DNA of 23,105 nucleotides from Bacillota bacterium (GCA_023388205.1 JAEWGS010000074.1:1-23105); one strand, 5' to 3'; shown: positions 14,945 to 23,105, counted from the stretch's first letter. Numbers and translations: made by a program. Notes: generated from the letters alone by a model not told the origin.

Positions 14945-16885
14945 TTATTCAGCACTCGTTTCAACACTTGATTCAGACGCCAAAGCCAAGGCCTCATCCA
15001 TCTGCGCCAGAGCGGCTCGAACACCTAAATCATCCAAGCGCTTGGCCTCATCAACTTCACTCGCAGAAGCATAAAGTCCCGTGTAGTTCCCATTCAAAAC
15101 AATGTAGTATCCGCCAGATTCTCTCGGCACCAAAGCCAGTTCTGTATCTGGACTTTGATCCTTATGCACATATTTAATCACACAAATCGCATCTTCGGCA
15201 GGCTCTGAGTCAAGATCAAAGCCATCAACCATGATCCCAATCAAAGACTGGTAAAAGCGTTTGAATACAGAACGGCCCTCTTCATCTTTACGATTGATAT
15301 CTACATGCCTTCCATCGATCACTTCAACAAAGCGTTCCCCAGGCGCGATCTCGCCTTTGGCTTCTGCAGCTTCAATTTCCGCCTGTGAGGGCGTCTGAAG
15401 ATCAAAACTTCTCGTGTGCCCATCCAAAGTGAGACTCAAACTCTTTACGTTATCAATTGATTCTAAGGCCGCAAAACGGTCAATCCATTGCGTTTCATTC
15501 GCCCCAAAAATCTTAAAATGATTCAAATCAACCAGGAGCACGGCATCCAGACCGACGCGGCGAACATACATATTTCCATCGCCACTCGCACGGCCGACTT
15601 GAATTTCATAGTGCTGCGTTCCATCGCTTATATAAAAGACATAGGCCGGTTGATCCAAGCCAAACAAAGACCAGTCGATGCCGTTTTTGCTCTTGTTTCG
15701 CACACCATCAGAACTCGGTTCAGCAGCATCTTCTCCCTCTAAGTCTGACGTTTGATCTAAATCCTCATCTGCATTTTCGTCAGTCGCAGCATCAGGATCT
15801 ACGGTCTCGCTCAAATCGGCATCTTCATGAGCAGCGGTCTCAATTTCCGTATCCTCATCAATAGCGCCTTGATCCAGCCCCGTTTCTTCCGCTTGCAAAG
15901 ACTCCAGCTGTTTCATCCGGCGCTCCCATAAAGGCCCATAAGCTTCGTAGCGCACCGCCGTCAGTCCCGCCATCTCTTCAACGAGGCGATTGATCATATT
16001 GTCATCGCCCTTCCAATGGACAGGATCTTCCATCTGCCAAGTGGTATACGTTTTTTCTGTCCCGCTTGAGTCCTTATAACTTGCTTTCGTCGCTTTTGCC
16101 GTAAACTGAAAATGACTCGAACGATTTTCAAGTCGAATTTCTTGAACTTGTGTCGGATCAATAGGAATCACTGTCGTATCCAAAAGATCAATGGGATCTT
16201 TGAGCAAAGAAACAGCTGCGCTTTTTACGATGACGACGCGATCCGTATCTTGACGCAACAAATAGTAGTGATCCTCATATCCCGGCACGAGGCCGCCCAA
16301 GAGCAAATCATATTGTTCGCCCGAACTGGTCTCTATGTGTGCTTTGGCCGTCGGTGGATCCAAACCGTAGGTTTTAAGATTAGTCACCTGGCCAACTTCC
16401 TTCTCAATCACCAATTGACGCAAAGGCTCAACCAAAGCTGAAAGCTTGGTCTCACTCTGCTCTTTGTAATCTGGCGTGATCATGCGGTAGCGATATTGCG
16501 CTTTGGGCTGAGGTGCGAGCGGATGCAGCGTTTCCCCTGTCGTTTCGCGATTCGTTTCAAGATTCGTATCGAGGTTCGTATCGAGATTCGTTTCGTGGCT
16601 CTCGGAAGCGAGCGTCGTCGCGGAGGCTACGGTCTTTTGGGTTTCTTCTTCTGAAAGCGCTTCTTTCACAATATCAATCTCGCCGAAGCGGTTCACAATT
16701 TTGACATGCGAGATCTCTGTCCCTTGCAAATTCAAAAGCTCGTCGGATGTTTCACTCGTTTGGCTGACTTGAACAGGCGTCGTTTCTTTTGACTTTTGTG
16801 TGGCGACAAAATAACTGACCATCCCTAGAATCAATACAAATACAAAGAGTATTGCCAGTTTGAGTTCTCTATTGCGATGACTCAT
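14945..16885 (-). CDS. DUF4340 domain membrane protein of the GldG-type ABC locus
   Basis: This 646-residue protein has one N-terminal transmembrane helix (about 9-28) and an extracellular portion containing the DUF4340-type repeats (YGLDPPTAKAHIETSSGEQYDLLLGG around 173-198, then FGLDQPAYVFYISDGTQHYEIQVGRAS around 408-434). DUF4340 proteins are regularly coded next to GldG-like proteins and ABC-2 transporters, and probably form the outer part of that machine. Two low-complexity stretches stand out: a TNLD/TNLE repeat at about 99-112 and a very acidic insertion at about 333-393. AGGAGG lies between the GldG-like stop and this ATG, which are 10 bases apart, so the genes are in one operon. Confidence 0.82.
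   Translation of the reverse strand: MSHRNRELKLAILFVFVLILGMVSYFVATQKSKETTPVQVSQTSETSDELLNLQGTEISHVKIVNRFGEIDIVKEALSEEETQKTVASATTLASESHETNLDTNLDTNLETNRETTGETLHPLAPQPKAQYRYRMITPDYKEQSETKLSALVEPLRQLVIEKEVGQVTNLKTYGLDPPTAKAHIETSSGEQYDLLLGGLVPGYEDHYYLLRQDTDRVVIVKSAAVSLLKDPIDLLDTTVIPIDPTQVQEIRLENRSSHFQFTAKATKASYKDSSGTEKTYTTWQMEDPVHWKGDDNMINRLVEEMAGLTAVRYEAYGPLWERRMKQLESLQAEETGLDQGAIDEDTEIETAAHEDADLSETVDPDAATDENADEDLDQTSDLEGEDAAEPSSDGVRNKSKNGIDWSLFGLDQPAYVFYISDGTQHYEIQVGRASGDGNMYVRRVGLDAVLLVDLNHFKIFGANETQWIDRFAALESIDNVKSLSLTLDGHTRSFDLQTPSQAEIEAAEAKGEIAPGERFVEVIDGRHVDINRKDEEGRSVFKRFYQSLIGIMVDGFDLDSEPAEDAICVIKYVHKDQSPDTELALVPRESGGYYIVLNGNYTGLYASASEVDEAKRLDDLGVRAALAQMDEALALASESSVETSAE
16549..16596. repeat. 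12-bp tandem repeat (4 units) in the DUF4340 gene
   Basis: Four 12-base units (16549-16560, 16561-16572, 16573-16584, 16585-16596) related to GATTCGTATCGA differ at one to three positions each. The repeat keeps frame and encodes TNLD/TNLE/TNRE units in the linker after the transmembrane helix. Confidence 0.88.
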
Positions 16886-16895
16886 TCAGACCTCC

Positions 16896-18524
16896 TCAAA
16901 GATTTCTGCGACGTCGATAGACCACAATCGCCCATAACACGAAGAACAAAGGCAAGATAAAGAAAACAAAGCTCACCACGTAGTTAATGCTTGGATAGAC
17001 CTCAACCGGCAGATTGTAAGAAACCGCCGTAACAGGGCGCACCACATTTGTTTCTTCCGCGCGATTAGTCAAGGCGTAGAAGCTTTTCGCCATGAGCTGA
17101 TAGTTATAGGCGCTAGAGAAATAAGCGCTCATGAGCCCATCTGACCAAATCATCGCGTCGCCCAAGACAAGGACTTTTGAACTATTTTCAATCGTCTCTC
17201 CCTGCTGATTCGTGCCGCCCACGTAGCCTTTGATTTCGGAGAAAAGTCCGATGCTTTGCTCCCCTGAAGAACTCAACTGATCGCTGCGGCCGCCCTGCTC
17301 AAGTCGGCCTTTGATCGAGGTACTCAAAATAGATGAGGTTTTGATCCAGTCTTTGTCGTTCCCCGCAAGACTCACCGCACGAACTTGAGAGACCAGAGTA
17401 GGTATTTTGACTTGCTCTTGAACCACAGGTGAAGGCTTCAAAAAGGCCGTAAACATGTGTGGATCATTCTGTAGCGAGAAGCGCGTATCTTCTTCGCGGA
17501 TGCGCTGTTGATCCAGCTGAATATTGGCCTCTTTGAGCACCTCATTAAAACGAGGCACCTCGAGATCGGTGAAGTTGAGCGCCAGCAAGATATTGCCACC
17601 CTCTTTGATGTAGTTTTGAAGGACCGCCACCTCATTTTCCAACAGATCCGTCTTAGGATTCAAAAAGACCAAAAGATCCGCGTCACTTGGCATCTGTGTG
17701 ATCTCTACCCCTTGAAGATCCTTGACTTCAAAATTAGAACCCATCAAAAACTGGCTCATGATTTGATAGTTCTGGGTCAAATCATCTTCTTGGTGATTCC
17801 GTGCAAAATAGACCGTATAACTTTCTTTGCTCGAAGCGTACTTGATCGCAGTGCTCATCAAGCTTTCACCCGCGTAGACCAGACTTTGCTCATAGGTCTG
17901 CGGATTCATCTGACGTTGCAAAAAACTCAAGGGATTGAGCAAGCGCAGTTTCTTGGTCTCCGGCCCGTAGACCGCCAAAGCGCCCCGTGTCACTTGACTC
18001 AAATTCTGCGGATCAATCTCTTTGACGATTTCTGGATTGACCTCAGGATCGACATAGCGCAGACTAATTTTTCCCTTTGATTTTTTTTCGTAGTCGCGCA
18101 TCAGGTCTTCAACAAAAGCGAGCTGCGCGTTTCTAATGAATTCACCGGGTTTTGCCAATGCAATCAGCTGAACAGGTGTTTCCATCTCATCCAAAAGCTT
18201 CTGACTTTCTTCGCTGATCGTTTGAATTTGATTGCTCGTCCAGTCGAATTTGAGACGATCGCCCAACAAGGTGCCAAAAAGTCAATTCAACAAAATCGCC
18301 GCGACGGTCACCAAAATCACCGTCCAAACGGCCATGCGTTTCATTGCGATTTGCCGGTGATCTTTCTTAAGCTTTTTCGTTTTTTGCTCAGACTCAAGTG
18401 CTTTCTTGTTTGGGCCCGCCTGGAACTGGCCTTCACCGGATGATGCTTTTCTATTCATTTTTTCCTGTTGAACTGGCACAGCAGTATTGATCTTTGTTTC
18501 GTTTTGATCTTGGTGTTGACGCAT
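16896..18524 (-). pseudogene. GldG-like ABC auxiliary protein gene interrupted by an in-frame TGA
   Basis: The gene should encode one protein of about 542 residues: a polar N-terminus (1-60), a transmembrane helix (about 62-80), an extracellular GldG/IFT52-like domain (FDWTSNQIQTISEESQKLL, TPVQLIALAKPG, RYVDPEVNP, then ADLLVFLNPKTDL and EGGNILLALNFTD), and a C-terminal transmembrane helix with a basic end. Codon 81 is TGA (18282-18284), directly after the first helix (...AAILLN), and the same frame continues as LFGTLLGDRLKF. The upstream start (ATG 18524, GGGAGGG before it) and the downstream 3' half are otherwise normal. TGA is a normal stop elsewhere in the window. This may be a nonsense mutation, readthrough, or a sequence error. 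A TTG at 18269 could restart translation, but has no ribosome binding site and would lack the membrane anchor. Confidence 0.8.
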
Positions 18525-18535
18525 ATTTCCCTCCC

Positions 18536-19315
18536 TCAGTTCTGGCGATAGCGGCGGCGCTCCAAGTTTTTAACCGTGTAAAACTGGAACAACGCACACA
18601 AGGTCAACAGAAACACGAGCGGGACGGGATCAAAGATGCCCCGATAAAAAGCGCTCGTCTTCTCAGCAGGGTTCAGCCAATTGATAGTCTTTTGCAAGAA
18701 CAAACCCACCGCTTGCTCATCCGCCTGACTCAGCCAATTCAAAAAGTCGATCCGATTAATGACCTGGCTCATCAAAGTCCCGATAAACGACGCGAGCAGA
18801 CTCATCAGATTGAAAAAAAGGAAAATAACCATGGAAATAACACCGGCCACAATCTGATTTTCCGTCAAAGATGAACAGAAAAGTCCGATTGAAATATAAG
18901 CGCAACCGGTCAAGAAATAGGCGACAACTGCGCCCAAAACCGGCAGGTCAACCACACCGCCCAGAGCCAGAGTCAAGACAAAATGCACGATTGTGATCAA
19001 ACTCAAGAAAATGAAGATCATCAAATGCGCAATATATTTGCCCCAGACGATTTGACGAATCGAAGCAGGACTCGTCATCAAAAGAATCTCCGTGCCATTG
19101 CGGCGCTCTTCAGCATAAGCACGCATAGTCAAAAGCGGAATGATAATGAAAAATAAGCTCTGAACAAACACGAACTCTTGACTCAAAAGGGCCTGACCAT
19201 TCATCAAATGCAAACTAAAGACCAAGCCGGAAACGAGTGCATAAATCGCCAATAAAACGTAGCCAATAGGCGACTTGAAATACATACTTAATTCACGCCG
19301 AATAATCGCGTTCAT
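18536..19315 (-). CDS. ABC-2 type transporter permease (GldF-like)
   Basis: This 259-residue membrane protein has about six transmembrane helices and the ABC-2 signature pattern: an N-terminal RRELSMYFKSPIGYVLLAIY segment, a cytoplasmic stretch with AYAEERRNGTEILLMTSPAS (coupling region), and IGLFCSSLTENQIVAGVIS. It should form the membrane channel for the ATPase coded just upstream. Its ATG overlaps the ATPase stop codon (4 bases), and 11 bases separate its stop from the GldG-like start, with the ribosome binding site of the latter in the gap. The transported substrate is unknown. Confidence 0.9.
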   Translation of the reverse strand: MNAIIRRELSMYFKSPIGYVLLAIYALVSGLVFSLHLMNGQALLSQEFVFVQSLFFIIIPLLTMRAYAEERRNGTEILLMTSPASIRQIVWGKYIAHLMIFIFLSLITIVHFVLTLALGGVVDLPVLGAVVAYFLTGCAYISIGLFCSSLTENQIVAGVISMVIFLFFNLMSLLASFIGTLMSQVINRIDFLNWLSQADEQAVGLFLQKTINWLNPAEKTSAFYRGIFDPVPLVFLLTLCALFQFYTVKNLERRRYRQN

Positions 19316-20400
19316 GACTTTTCTCCTCTCAGTTTGGGTTCAGATTGAGCGAGCGGCGCTTCGGCCTGAATCGGATACTTCGATGCTCGCTTTTTTGACG
19401 CGTCCTGAGGGGCGTTGATTCGCAAATCTTCCGGCCTCAAGCCCAGCTGTGCAAGTTCCTTTGAAAGATCGTTATCTGTAGTGAGGCGCATAAACAATTC
19501 TTCCAAAGAGGGCGCCAAGCTCTTCATCTCATAAATGGTCCAACGTTCTTGGGCACACTTTGTAAAAATGGCTGGGCGAGGATCTTGTCCTACTTTTCTC
19601 TGGACCTGAACCTGGCAGATGCCCTGTTCTGTTGAAAGCAAGTCCAATTCGCCAACTTCTGGAATGCGTCTCAGACTTTCGATCAAAGGCTTCTCTGGTG
19701 CGTTAATCTTCAGTAAAAAGCCCGCATGGTCTTGAAGTTTCTTTTCGATATGCTTCAAGGGCGCATCCAAAATAAGCCGACCTTGCCCCAAAATTAAAAC
19801 ACGATCGCACACCGCCTGAACTTCACTCAGAATATGAGAACTCAAAATAATGGTGTGATTTTGTCCCAACTCACGGATCAAAGCGCGAATCTCGACAATT
19901 TGATTCGGGTCCAAGCCCACTGTAGGTTCGTCCAAAATCAAAACCTCTGGATTACCTAAAAGCGCTTGAGCGATACCGACACGTTGCTTGTAACCTTTGG
20001 ATAAGTTGCGAATCAGGCGTTTAGACACCGCATCAATTTTTACAACTTTTTTGACGCGCTCTATATCATCGTGGAGTCGCTTAAATTTAAGACCTTTGAG
20101 TTTGCCGACAAAACGCAAATACTCGTTGACCGTCATGTCAGGATAAAGTGGGGGTTGTTCAGGCAAATAGCCAATAGCACGTTTCGCTTTTTCGGGCTCC
20201 TCAAGAACGTCGTGGCCATTGACTTTGACCGTACCTGAACTCGCAGTCAAGTAAGTCGTGATAATGTTCATCGTCGTCGATTTCCCGGCACCATTCGGTC
20301 CCAAGAAGCCAACGATTTCGCCGCGTTGAATATGGAAAGTTAAGTGATCAAGCGCGCACTTCTTTCCATAAAATTTCACCAAATTATTCACATCAAGCAT
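19312..20400 (-). CDS. ABC transporter ATP-binding protein (GldA-like)
   Basis: This 362-residue ATPase has all nucleotide-binding motifs: Walker A GPNGAGKS (34-41), a Q-loop region YLPEQPPLYPDMTV (78-91), the signature LSKGYKQR (133-140), Walker B VLILDEPT (153-160, Glu158 catalytic) and His189 of the switch. A C-terminal extension of about 150 residues follows, typical of drug- or GldA-type ATPases, with a basic, Lys/Pro-containing end. The ATG at 20400 has AAGGAG six bases upstream; an in-frame GTG 15 bases earlier lies over that site and is rejected. It begins the long block running down to 11412. No clear -35/-10 pair was found in the 134 bases before it. Confidence 0.93.
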   Translation of the reverse strand: MLDVNNLVKFYGKKCALDHLTFHIQRGEIVGFLGPNGAGKSTTMNIITTYLTASSGTVKVNGHDVLEEPEKAKRAIGYLPEQPPLYPDMTVNEYLRFVGKLKGLKFKRLHDDIERVKKVVKIDAVSKRLIRNLSKGYKQRVGIAQALLGNPEVLILDEPTVGLDPNQIVEIRALIRELGQNHTIILSSHILSEVQAVCDRVLILGQGRLILDAPLKHIEKKLQDHAGFLLKINAPEKPLIESLRRIPEVGELDLLSTEQGICQVQVQRKVGQDPRPAIFTKCAQERWTIYEMKSLAPSLEELFMRLTTDNDLSKELAQLGLRPEDLRINAPQDASKKRASKYPIQAEAPLAQSEPKLRGEKS

Positions 20401-20534
20401 ACCGCTCTCCTTCACAACTCCTCAATTATCCAAAAGAGAAGTCGGAATTTTTTTGATCATTCTTGAATAGTTTTTGAATTTTAATCCAAGCTGCACCTAA
20501 GCTTCTAAGTAGCCCTAAGCGCCCGGTCATCTGA

Positions 20535-21059
20535 TCAGGCCTTATCTCCAGGCCGGTAGTGGATTTTGCTCGGACTATATCGCCAAAGCCCTTCCAACAC
20601 CTTCTGATCTCCGTCAACTAAAATGAGCATGCGCTGGCCCTTATACGAGCCCACCAAAAACCATTGTCTTTCTGAACTTCTTGAACTTAAATCGAGCTTC
20701 TTGAGTGCCGAATTTTTTTGATACTCAGGATAGGCTGAGTCAGATGTCGGCGCTAAAATCTCAATATCTTTAGCATCAATTGAGAAAAAACGTTTACGCC
20801 GTCTTTTGCCGTAAATGCGATCAATGTCCAACTGCCCATTCGTCACAATATATTCATGCTCCAAATTCGAATAGAGGGCAAGAATAAAAACCAAGTATCC
20901 GCCGCCGATCGCGACAAAAGGCAACAAAAAAAAGAGCACAGGAATCATTAAAACAACAAAAATACAAATAAAGTAAAGGGCAAAAAGACCCAGCACTTTC
21001 AATTGATCCCAAATATTTTTTCGTTGCCGATAAATGCGTTCAATAAAAAGATCTTCCAT
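20535..21059 (-). CDS. Small membrane protein (DUF6106-like)
   Basis: This 174-residue protein has an N-terminal cytoplasmic stretch, two close hydrophobic helices (about 20-45 and 46-63), and a soluble domain starting EHEYIVTNGQLDIDRIYGKRRRKR, followed by beta-rich sequence. The EYxVTNGxLDIDxIxxKRxRKR pattern recalls the DUF6106 family of clostridial membrane proteins, of unknown function. GGAGG precedes the ATG by seven bases. It is on the same strand as the ABC block but separated from it by 134 bases, and has its own promoter candidate. The family name is tentative. Confidence 0.65.
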   Translation of the reverse strand: MEDLFIERIYRQRKNIWDQLKVLGLFALYFICIFVVLMIPVLFFLLPFVAIGGGYLVFILALYSNLEHEYIVTNGQLDIDRIYGKRRRKRFFSIDAKDIEILAPTSDSAYPEYQKNSALKKLDLSSRSSERQWFLVGSYKGQRMLILVDGDQKVLEGLWRYSPSKIHYRPGDKA

Positions 21060-21091
21060 AAGAAGCCTCCTGAAGTAAATTCAAGACCTTT

Positions 21092-21120
21092 ATTGTATCG
21101 TATTCATCCTCTCCACCCAA
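21092..21120 (-). promoter_or_regulatory. Candidate promoter of the DUF6106-like gene
   Basis: On the minus strand TACAAT (21092-21097) matches TATAAT at five of six positions, and TTGGGT (21115-21120) lies 17 bases upstream as a weak -35. The start codon is about 33 bases downstream of the -10. Confidence 0.45.
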
Positions 21121-21126
21121 AACAAA

Positions 21127-21169
21127 GTCCCAGATGCATCGACCCCATGGGTCAAAAAACATCTGGGAC
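21127..21169 (-). terminator. Hairpin with nested stem downstream of groEL
   Basis: A perfect 10-bp stem (GTCCCAGATG 21127-21136 with CATCTGGGAC 21160-21169) encloses a second 5-bp stem (GACCC 21141-21145 with GGGTC 21149-21153). In the minus direction it is followed by TTTGTTTT. It is probably the main terminator of the groES-groEL transcript, about 130 bases after the groEL stop and just before the promoter candidate of the next gene. Confidence 0.6.
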
Positions 21170-21248
21170 TGATCTTCATCAAGTCTTCATAAAAGCGCAA
21201 AAGCGCAGACCTTCTTAATTTAACGACGTCACACTAAGCGAGCTAGCT

Positions 21249-21291
21249 GGGCACGCCGCTTAACTCTGCACAGGCACTTAAGCCGTCGCCC
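21249..21291 (-). other. Imperfect hairpin directly after groEL
   Basis: Arms GGGC (21249-21252) and GCCC (21288-21291), and GCTTAA (21258-21263) and TTAAGC (21278-21283), pair with bulges between them, ten bases after the groEL stop. There is no T-run, so it may protect the mRNA 3' end or act together with the hairpin at 21127-21169. Confidence 0.4.
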
Positions 21292-21300
21292 ATTTAGAAC

Positions 21301-22920
21301 TTAGTACATGCCGCCCATGCCGGGTGCGGGGGCCGCTGCCGGAGGTTCCGGAATATCTGCCACCGCTGCCTCCGTTGTCAGAAGCATCGCCGCTGCAGAC
21401 GCCGCATTTTGCAAAGCCGAACGCGTCACTTTCGCAGGGTCAACAATACCTTCTGCCACCATATCGATATATTCTTCCGTCAGGAAGTTAAATCCGATGC
21501 CCGGCTTCTCATTCTTGATTTTCTCGCAGATGACAGCTCCGTCCAAGCCTGCATTCGCCGCAATCTGACGCACGGGCTCTTCGAGGGCTCTCACGATAAT
21601 TTGGACACCCGTCTTGACATCGCCTTCGGTCTCATCGAGCAGCGCCTTCACTTCCGGCAAAATATTGATGTAACAGGTGCCCCCGCCAGAGACCATACCT
21701 TCTGCAACACCGGCTCGGGTCGCTGCGAGAGAATCTTCAATGCGAAGCTTCTTTTCTTTGATTTCGGTTTCAGTCGCCGCACCTACTTTGATCACCGCGA
21801 CACCACCGGCTAGCTTCGCCAAGCGCTCTTGCAACTTTTCGCGGTCAAAATCCGAGCTTGTAACTTCAATTTGATTGCGAATCTGCTGAACGCGTTCGTC
21901 GATCGCGCTCTTTTGACCCGCGCCGTCGACGATGATGGTGTTCTCTTTTTCAACTTTCACTTGACGGGCCGTACCCAAGACTTCCAGACCCACTTCTTTG
22001 AGATCCATACCGAGGTCGCTCGTCACCACCGTCGCACCCGTCAACACCGCGATATCTTGGAGCATTTCCTTGCGGCGATCGCCAAAGCCCGGGGCCTTGA
22101 CACCTACGACCGTCAAGGCACCACGCAACTTATTGAGAATCAAGGTTGACAAAGCTTCACCCTCAATATCTTCAGCGATGATGAAAAGCTTGCGTCCAGA
22201 TTGAGCGATTGGTTCGAGGAGCGGCAAAAGTTCCTGAATAGAAGAAATCTTCTTATCCGTGATGAGGATGTAAGGATCCTCGAGCAAGGCTTGCATTTTC
22301 TCCATATCGGTCGCCATGTACGCGGAGATATAGCCGCGATCAAATTGCATACCCTCAACCACTTCGAGCTCCGTACTCATGGTCTTGGACTCTTCGACTG
22401 TGATCACCCCGTCGTTGCCGACTTTTTCCATCGCTTCTGCAACCAAGTCACCGATCTTTGTGTCATTCGCAGAAACAGAAGCCACACGGGCGATATCTTG
22501 CTTCGTCTTCACAGGCGTGGCCAGCTTCTGGATCCCTTCAACGGCACGATCGACCGCCAAAGCAATACCGCGCTGCAAAATGATCGGATTCGCACCCGCT
22601 GCGATATTTTTCAAGCCCTCGCGGACAATCGCCTGCGCCAAAAGCGTCGCCGTCGTCGTACCATCACCCGCAATATCATTGGTTTTGGTCGCAACTTCTT
22701 TGACAAGCTGAGCACCCATGTTTTCAAAACGATCTTCAAGCTCAATCTCTTTGGCAATCGTCACGCCATCGTTCGTAATCAGGGGGGCGCCGTAGCTACG
22801 ATCAATCACCACGTTTCTCCCCTTGGGTCCCAAAGTGATCTTCACCGTATCTGCAAGCTTATTAACGCCTGCTTCCAAAGCCTTGCGAGCGGCTTCATTA
22901 TGCTTCAAATCCTTCGCCAT
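21301..22920 (-). CDS. groL: Chaperonin GroEL (60 kDa)
   Basis: GroEL forms the double-ring ATP-driven folding chamber of the cytoplasm with GroES. The 539-residue length is standard. Visible are the N-terminal AKDLKHNEAARKALEAGVNKLAD-type helix, ITLGPKGRNVVID, the ATP site GDGTTTATLLA (Asp86, Thr88-90), the apical domain, and the late GGG segment (MVSGGGTCYIN, where the commoner sequence is IVPGGG). The C-terminus ends in Pro/Ala then GMGGMY, a short version of the GGM tail with a final Tyr. An AGAG-rich stretch precedes the ATG. The gene follows groES by 24 bases in one operon; the promoter is outside the window, so CIRCE or other control cannot be judged. Confidence 0.98.
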   Translation of the reverse strand: MAKDLKHNEAARKALEAGVNKLADTVKITLGPKGRNVVIDRSYGAPLITNDGVTIAKEIELEDRFENMGAQLVKEVATKTNDIAGDGTTTATLLAQAIVREGLKNIAAGANPIILQRGIALAVDRAVEGIQKLATPVKTKQDIARVASVSANDTKIGDLVAEAMEKVGNDGVITVEESKTMSTELEVVEGMQFDRGYISAYMATDMEKMQALLEDPYILITDKKISSIQELLPLLEPIAQSGRKLFIIAEDIEGEALSTLILNKLRGALTVVGVKAPGFGDRRKEMLQDIAVLTGATVVTSDLGMDLKEVGLEVLGTARQVKVEKENTIIVDGAGQKSAIDERVQQIRNQIEVTSSDFDREKLQERLAKLAGGVAVIKVGAATETEIKEKKLRIEDSLAATRAGVAEGMVSGGGTCYINILPEVKALLDETEGDVKTGVQIIVRALEEPVRQIAANAGLDGAVICEKIKNEKPGIGFNFLTEEYIDMVAEGIVDPAKVTRSALQNAASAAAMLLTTEAAVADIPEPPAAAPAPGMGGMY

Positions 22921-22944
22921 ATTATCTCTAAAGCTCCTCTATTT

Positions 22945-23105
22945 TTATTCGACAATCGCCAAAATATCCGATTGACGCAAGATCGTAACTTCTTCACCGT
23001 CTAATTTGACTTCGGTGCCCGCGTAACGACTCGCAATCACGCGATCGCCAACTTTTAATTCCATTTTCACTTCTTTACCATCTACAAAGCCACCTGGACC
23101 CACGG
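22945..23105 (-). CDS. groS: Co-chaperonin GroES, C-terminal part (cut by window edge)
   Basis: The last 53 residues of the 10 kDa co-chaperonin are visible, starting within VGPGGFVDGKEV and running through MELKVGDRVIASRYAGTEVKL, DGEEVTILRQSDILAIVE and a TAA stop. This matches the C-terminal half of the GroES beta barrel; the mobile loop that contacts GroEL lies outside the window. The 24-base gap to groEL carries the groEL ribosome binding region, as expected for a groESL operon. Confidence 0.95.
   Translation of the reverse strand, partial: VGPGGFVDGKEVKMELKVGDRVIASRYAGTEVKLDGEEVTILRQSDILAIVE

Noticed and set aside
18282..18284. TGA decoded as an amino acid throughout the genome
   Set aside because: Other genes in the window end properly at TGA followed by, or overlapping, the next start (for example CYTH to flavoprotein, AmaP to DUF2273, and the GldG-like gene itself), so TGA is a normal stop here.
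20426..20617. A 63-codon minus-strand frame after the DUF6106-like gene
   Set aside because: It overlaps that gene in another frame, has no ribosome binding site, and its product is not recognisable.
22201..23004. A 267-codon open frame on the plus strand opposite groEL
   Set aside because: It is an antisense shadow of a strongly conserved gene and has no domain or start signals.

Overview
The window looks like chromosomal DNA of a low-to-medium GC Firmicute (Bacillota, probably class Clostridia). This rests on the gene set and order: efp next to a Xaa-Pro peptidase, the Asp23/AmaP/DUF2273 trio followed by nusB and xseA, a YqeG-type phosphatase, a GldG/DUF4340 ABC system, strong AGGAGG-type ribosome binding sites and TATAAT-like promoters. 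In Bacillus the efp-nusB interval also carries spoIIIA and accBC. They are absent here, which hints at a non-sporulating lineage. The species cannot be named from the sequence. Almost all genes lie on the minus strand.

Layout. 1-4581 (minus): Xaa-Pro peptidase, efp, asp23, amaP, DUF2273, nusB and a 3'-truncated xseA, a housekeeping and envelope-stress block with two clear terminators and an extended -10 promoter before efp. 4877-5383 (minus): the yqeG phosphatase, divergent from 5559-6929 (plus), a monofunctional aspartate kinase. 7069-8031 (plus): a PfkB-fold protein whose catalytic motif is destroyed, converging on 8135-9082 (minus), an intact fructokinase. 9139-10161 (minus) and 10151-10498 (plus): the 3' part of an amylosucrase-like GH13 gene joined head to head with the DNA-binding half of an AraC regulator. 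Together with the fructokinase they look like the remains of a sucrose-utilisation locus. 10670-11296 (minus): a cyclophilin lipoprotein with its own promoter and terminator.

11412-20400 (minus) is a long co-directional block, tightly spaced except for one 90-base gap. In transcription order it encodes an ABC ATPase, an ABC-2 permease, a GldG-like auxiliary protein interrupted by an in-frame TGA, a DUF4340 membrane protein, a DUF5711-like membrane-anchored propeller protein, a CYTH phosphohydrolase and an HI0933-type flavoprotein. 20535-21059 is a small membrane protein (DUF6106-like). 21301-23105 holds groEL and the 3' end of groES, with hairpins downstream.

The most notable features are the double truncation of the amylosucrase/AraC pair, the in-frame stop in the GldG-like gene, the catalytically degenerate PfkB paralogue, an acidic pentapeptide-repeat tail on NusB, and in-frame minisatellites in three unrelated genes. 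I saw no CRISPR array, insertion sequence, tRNA or rRNA.
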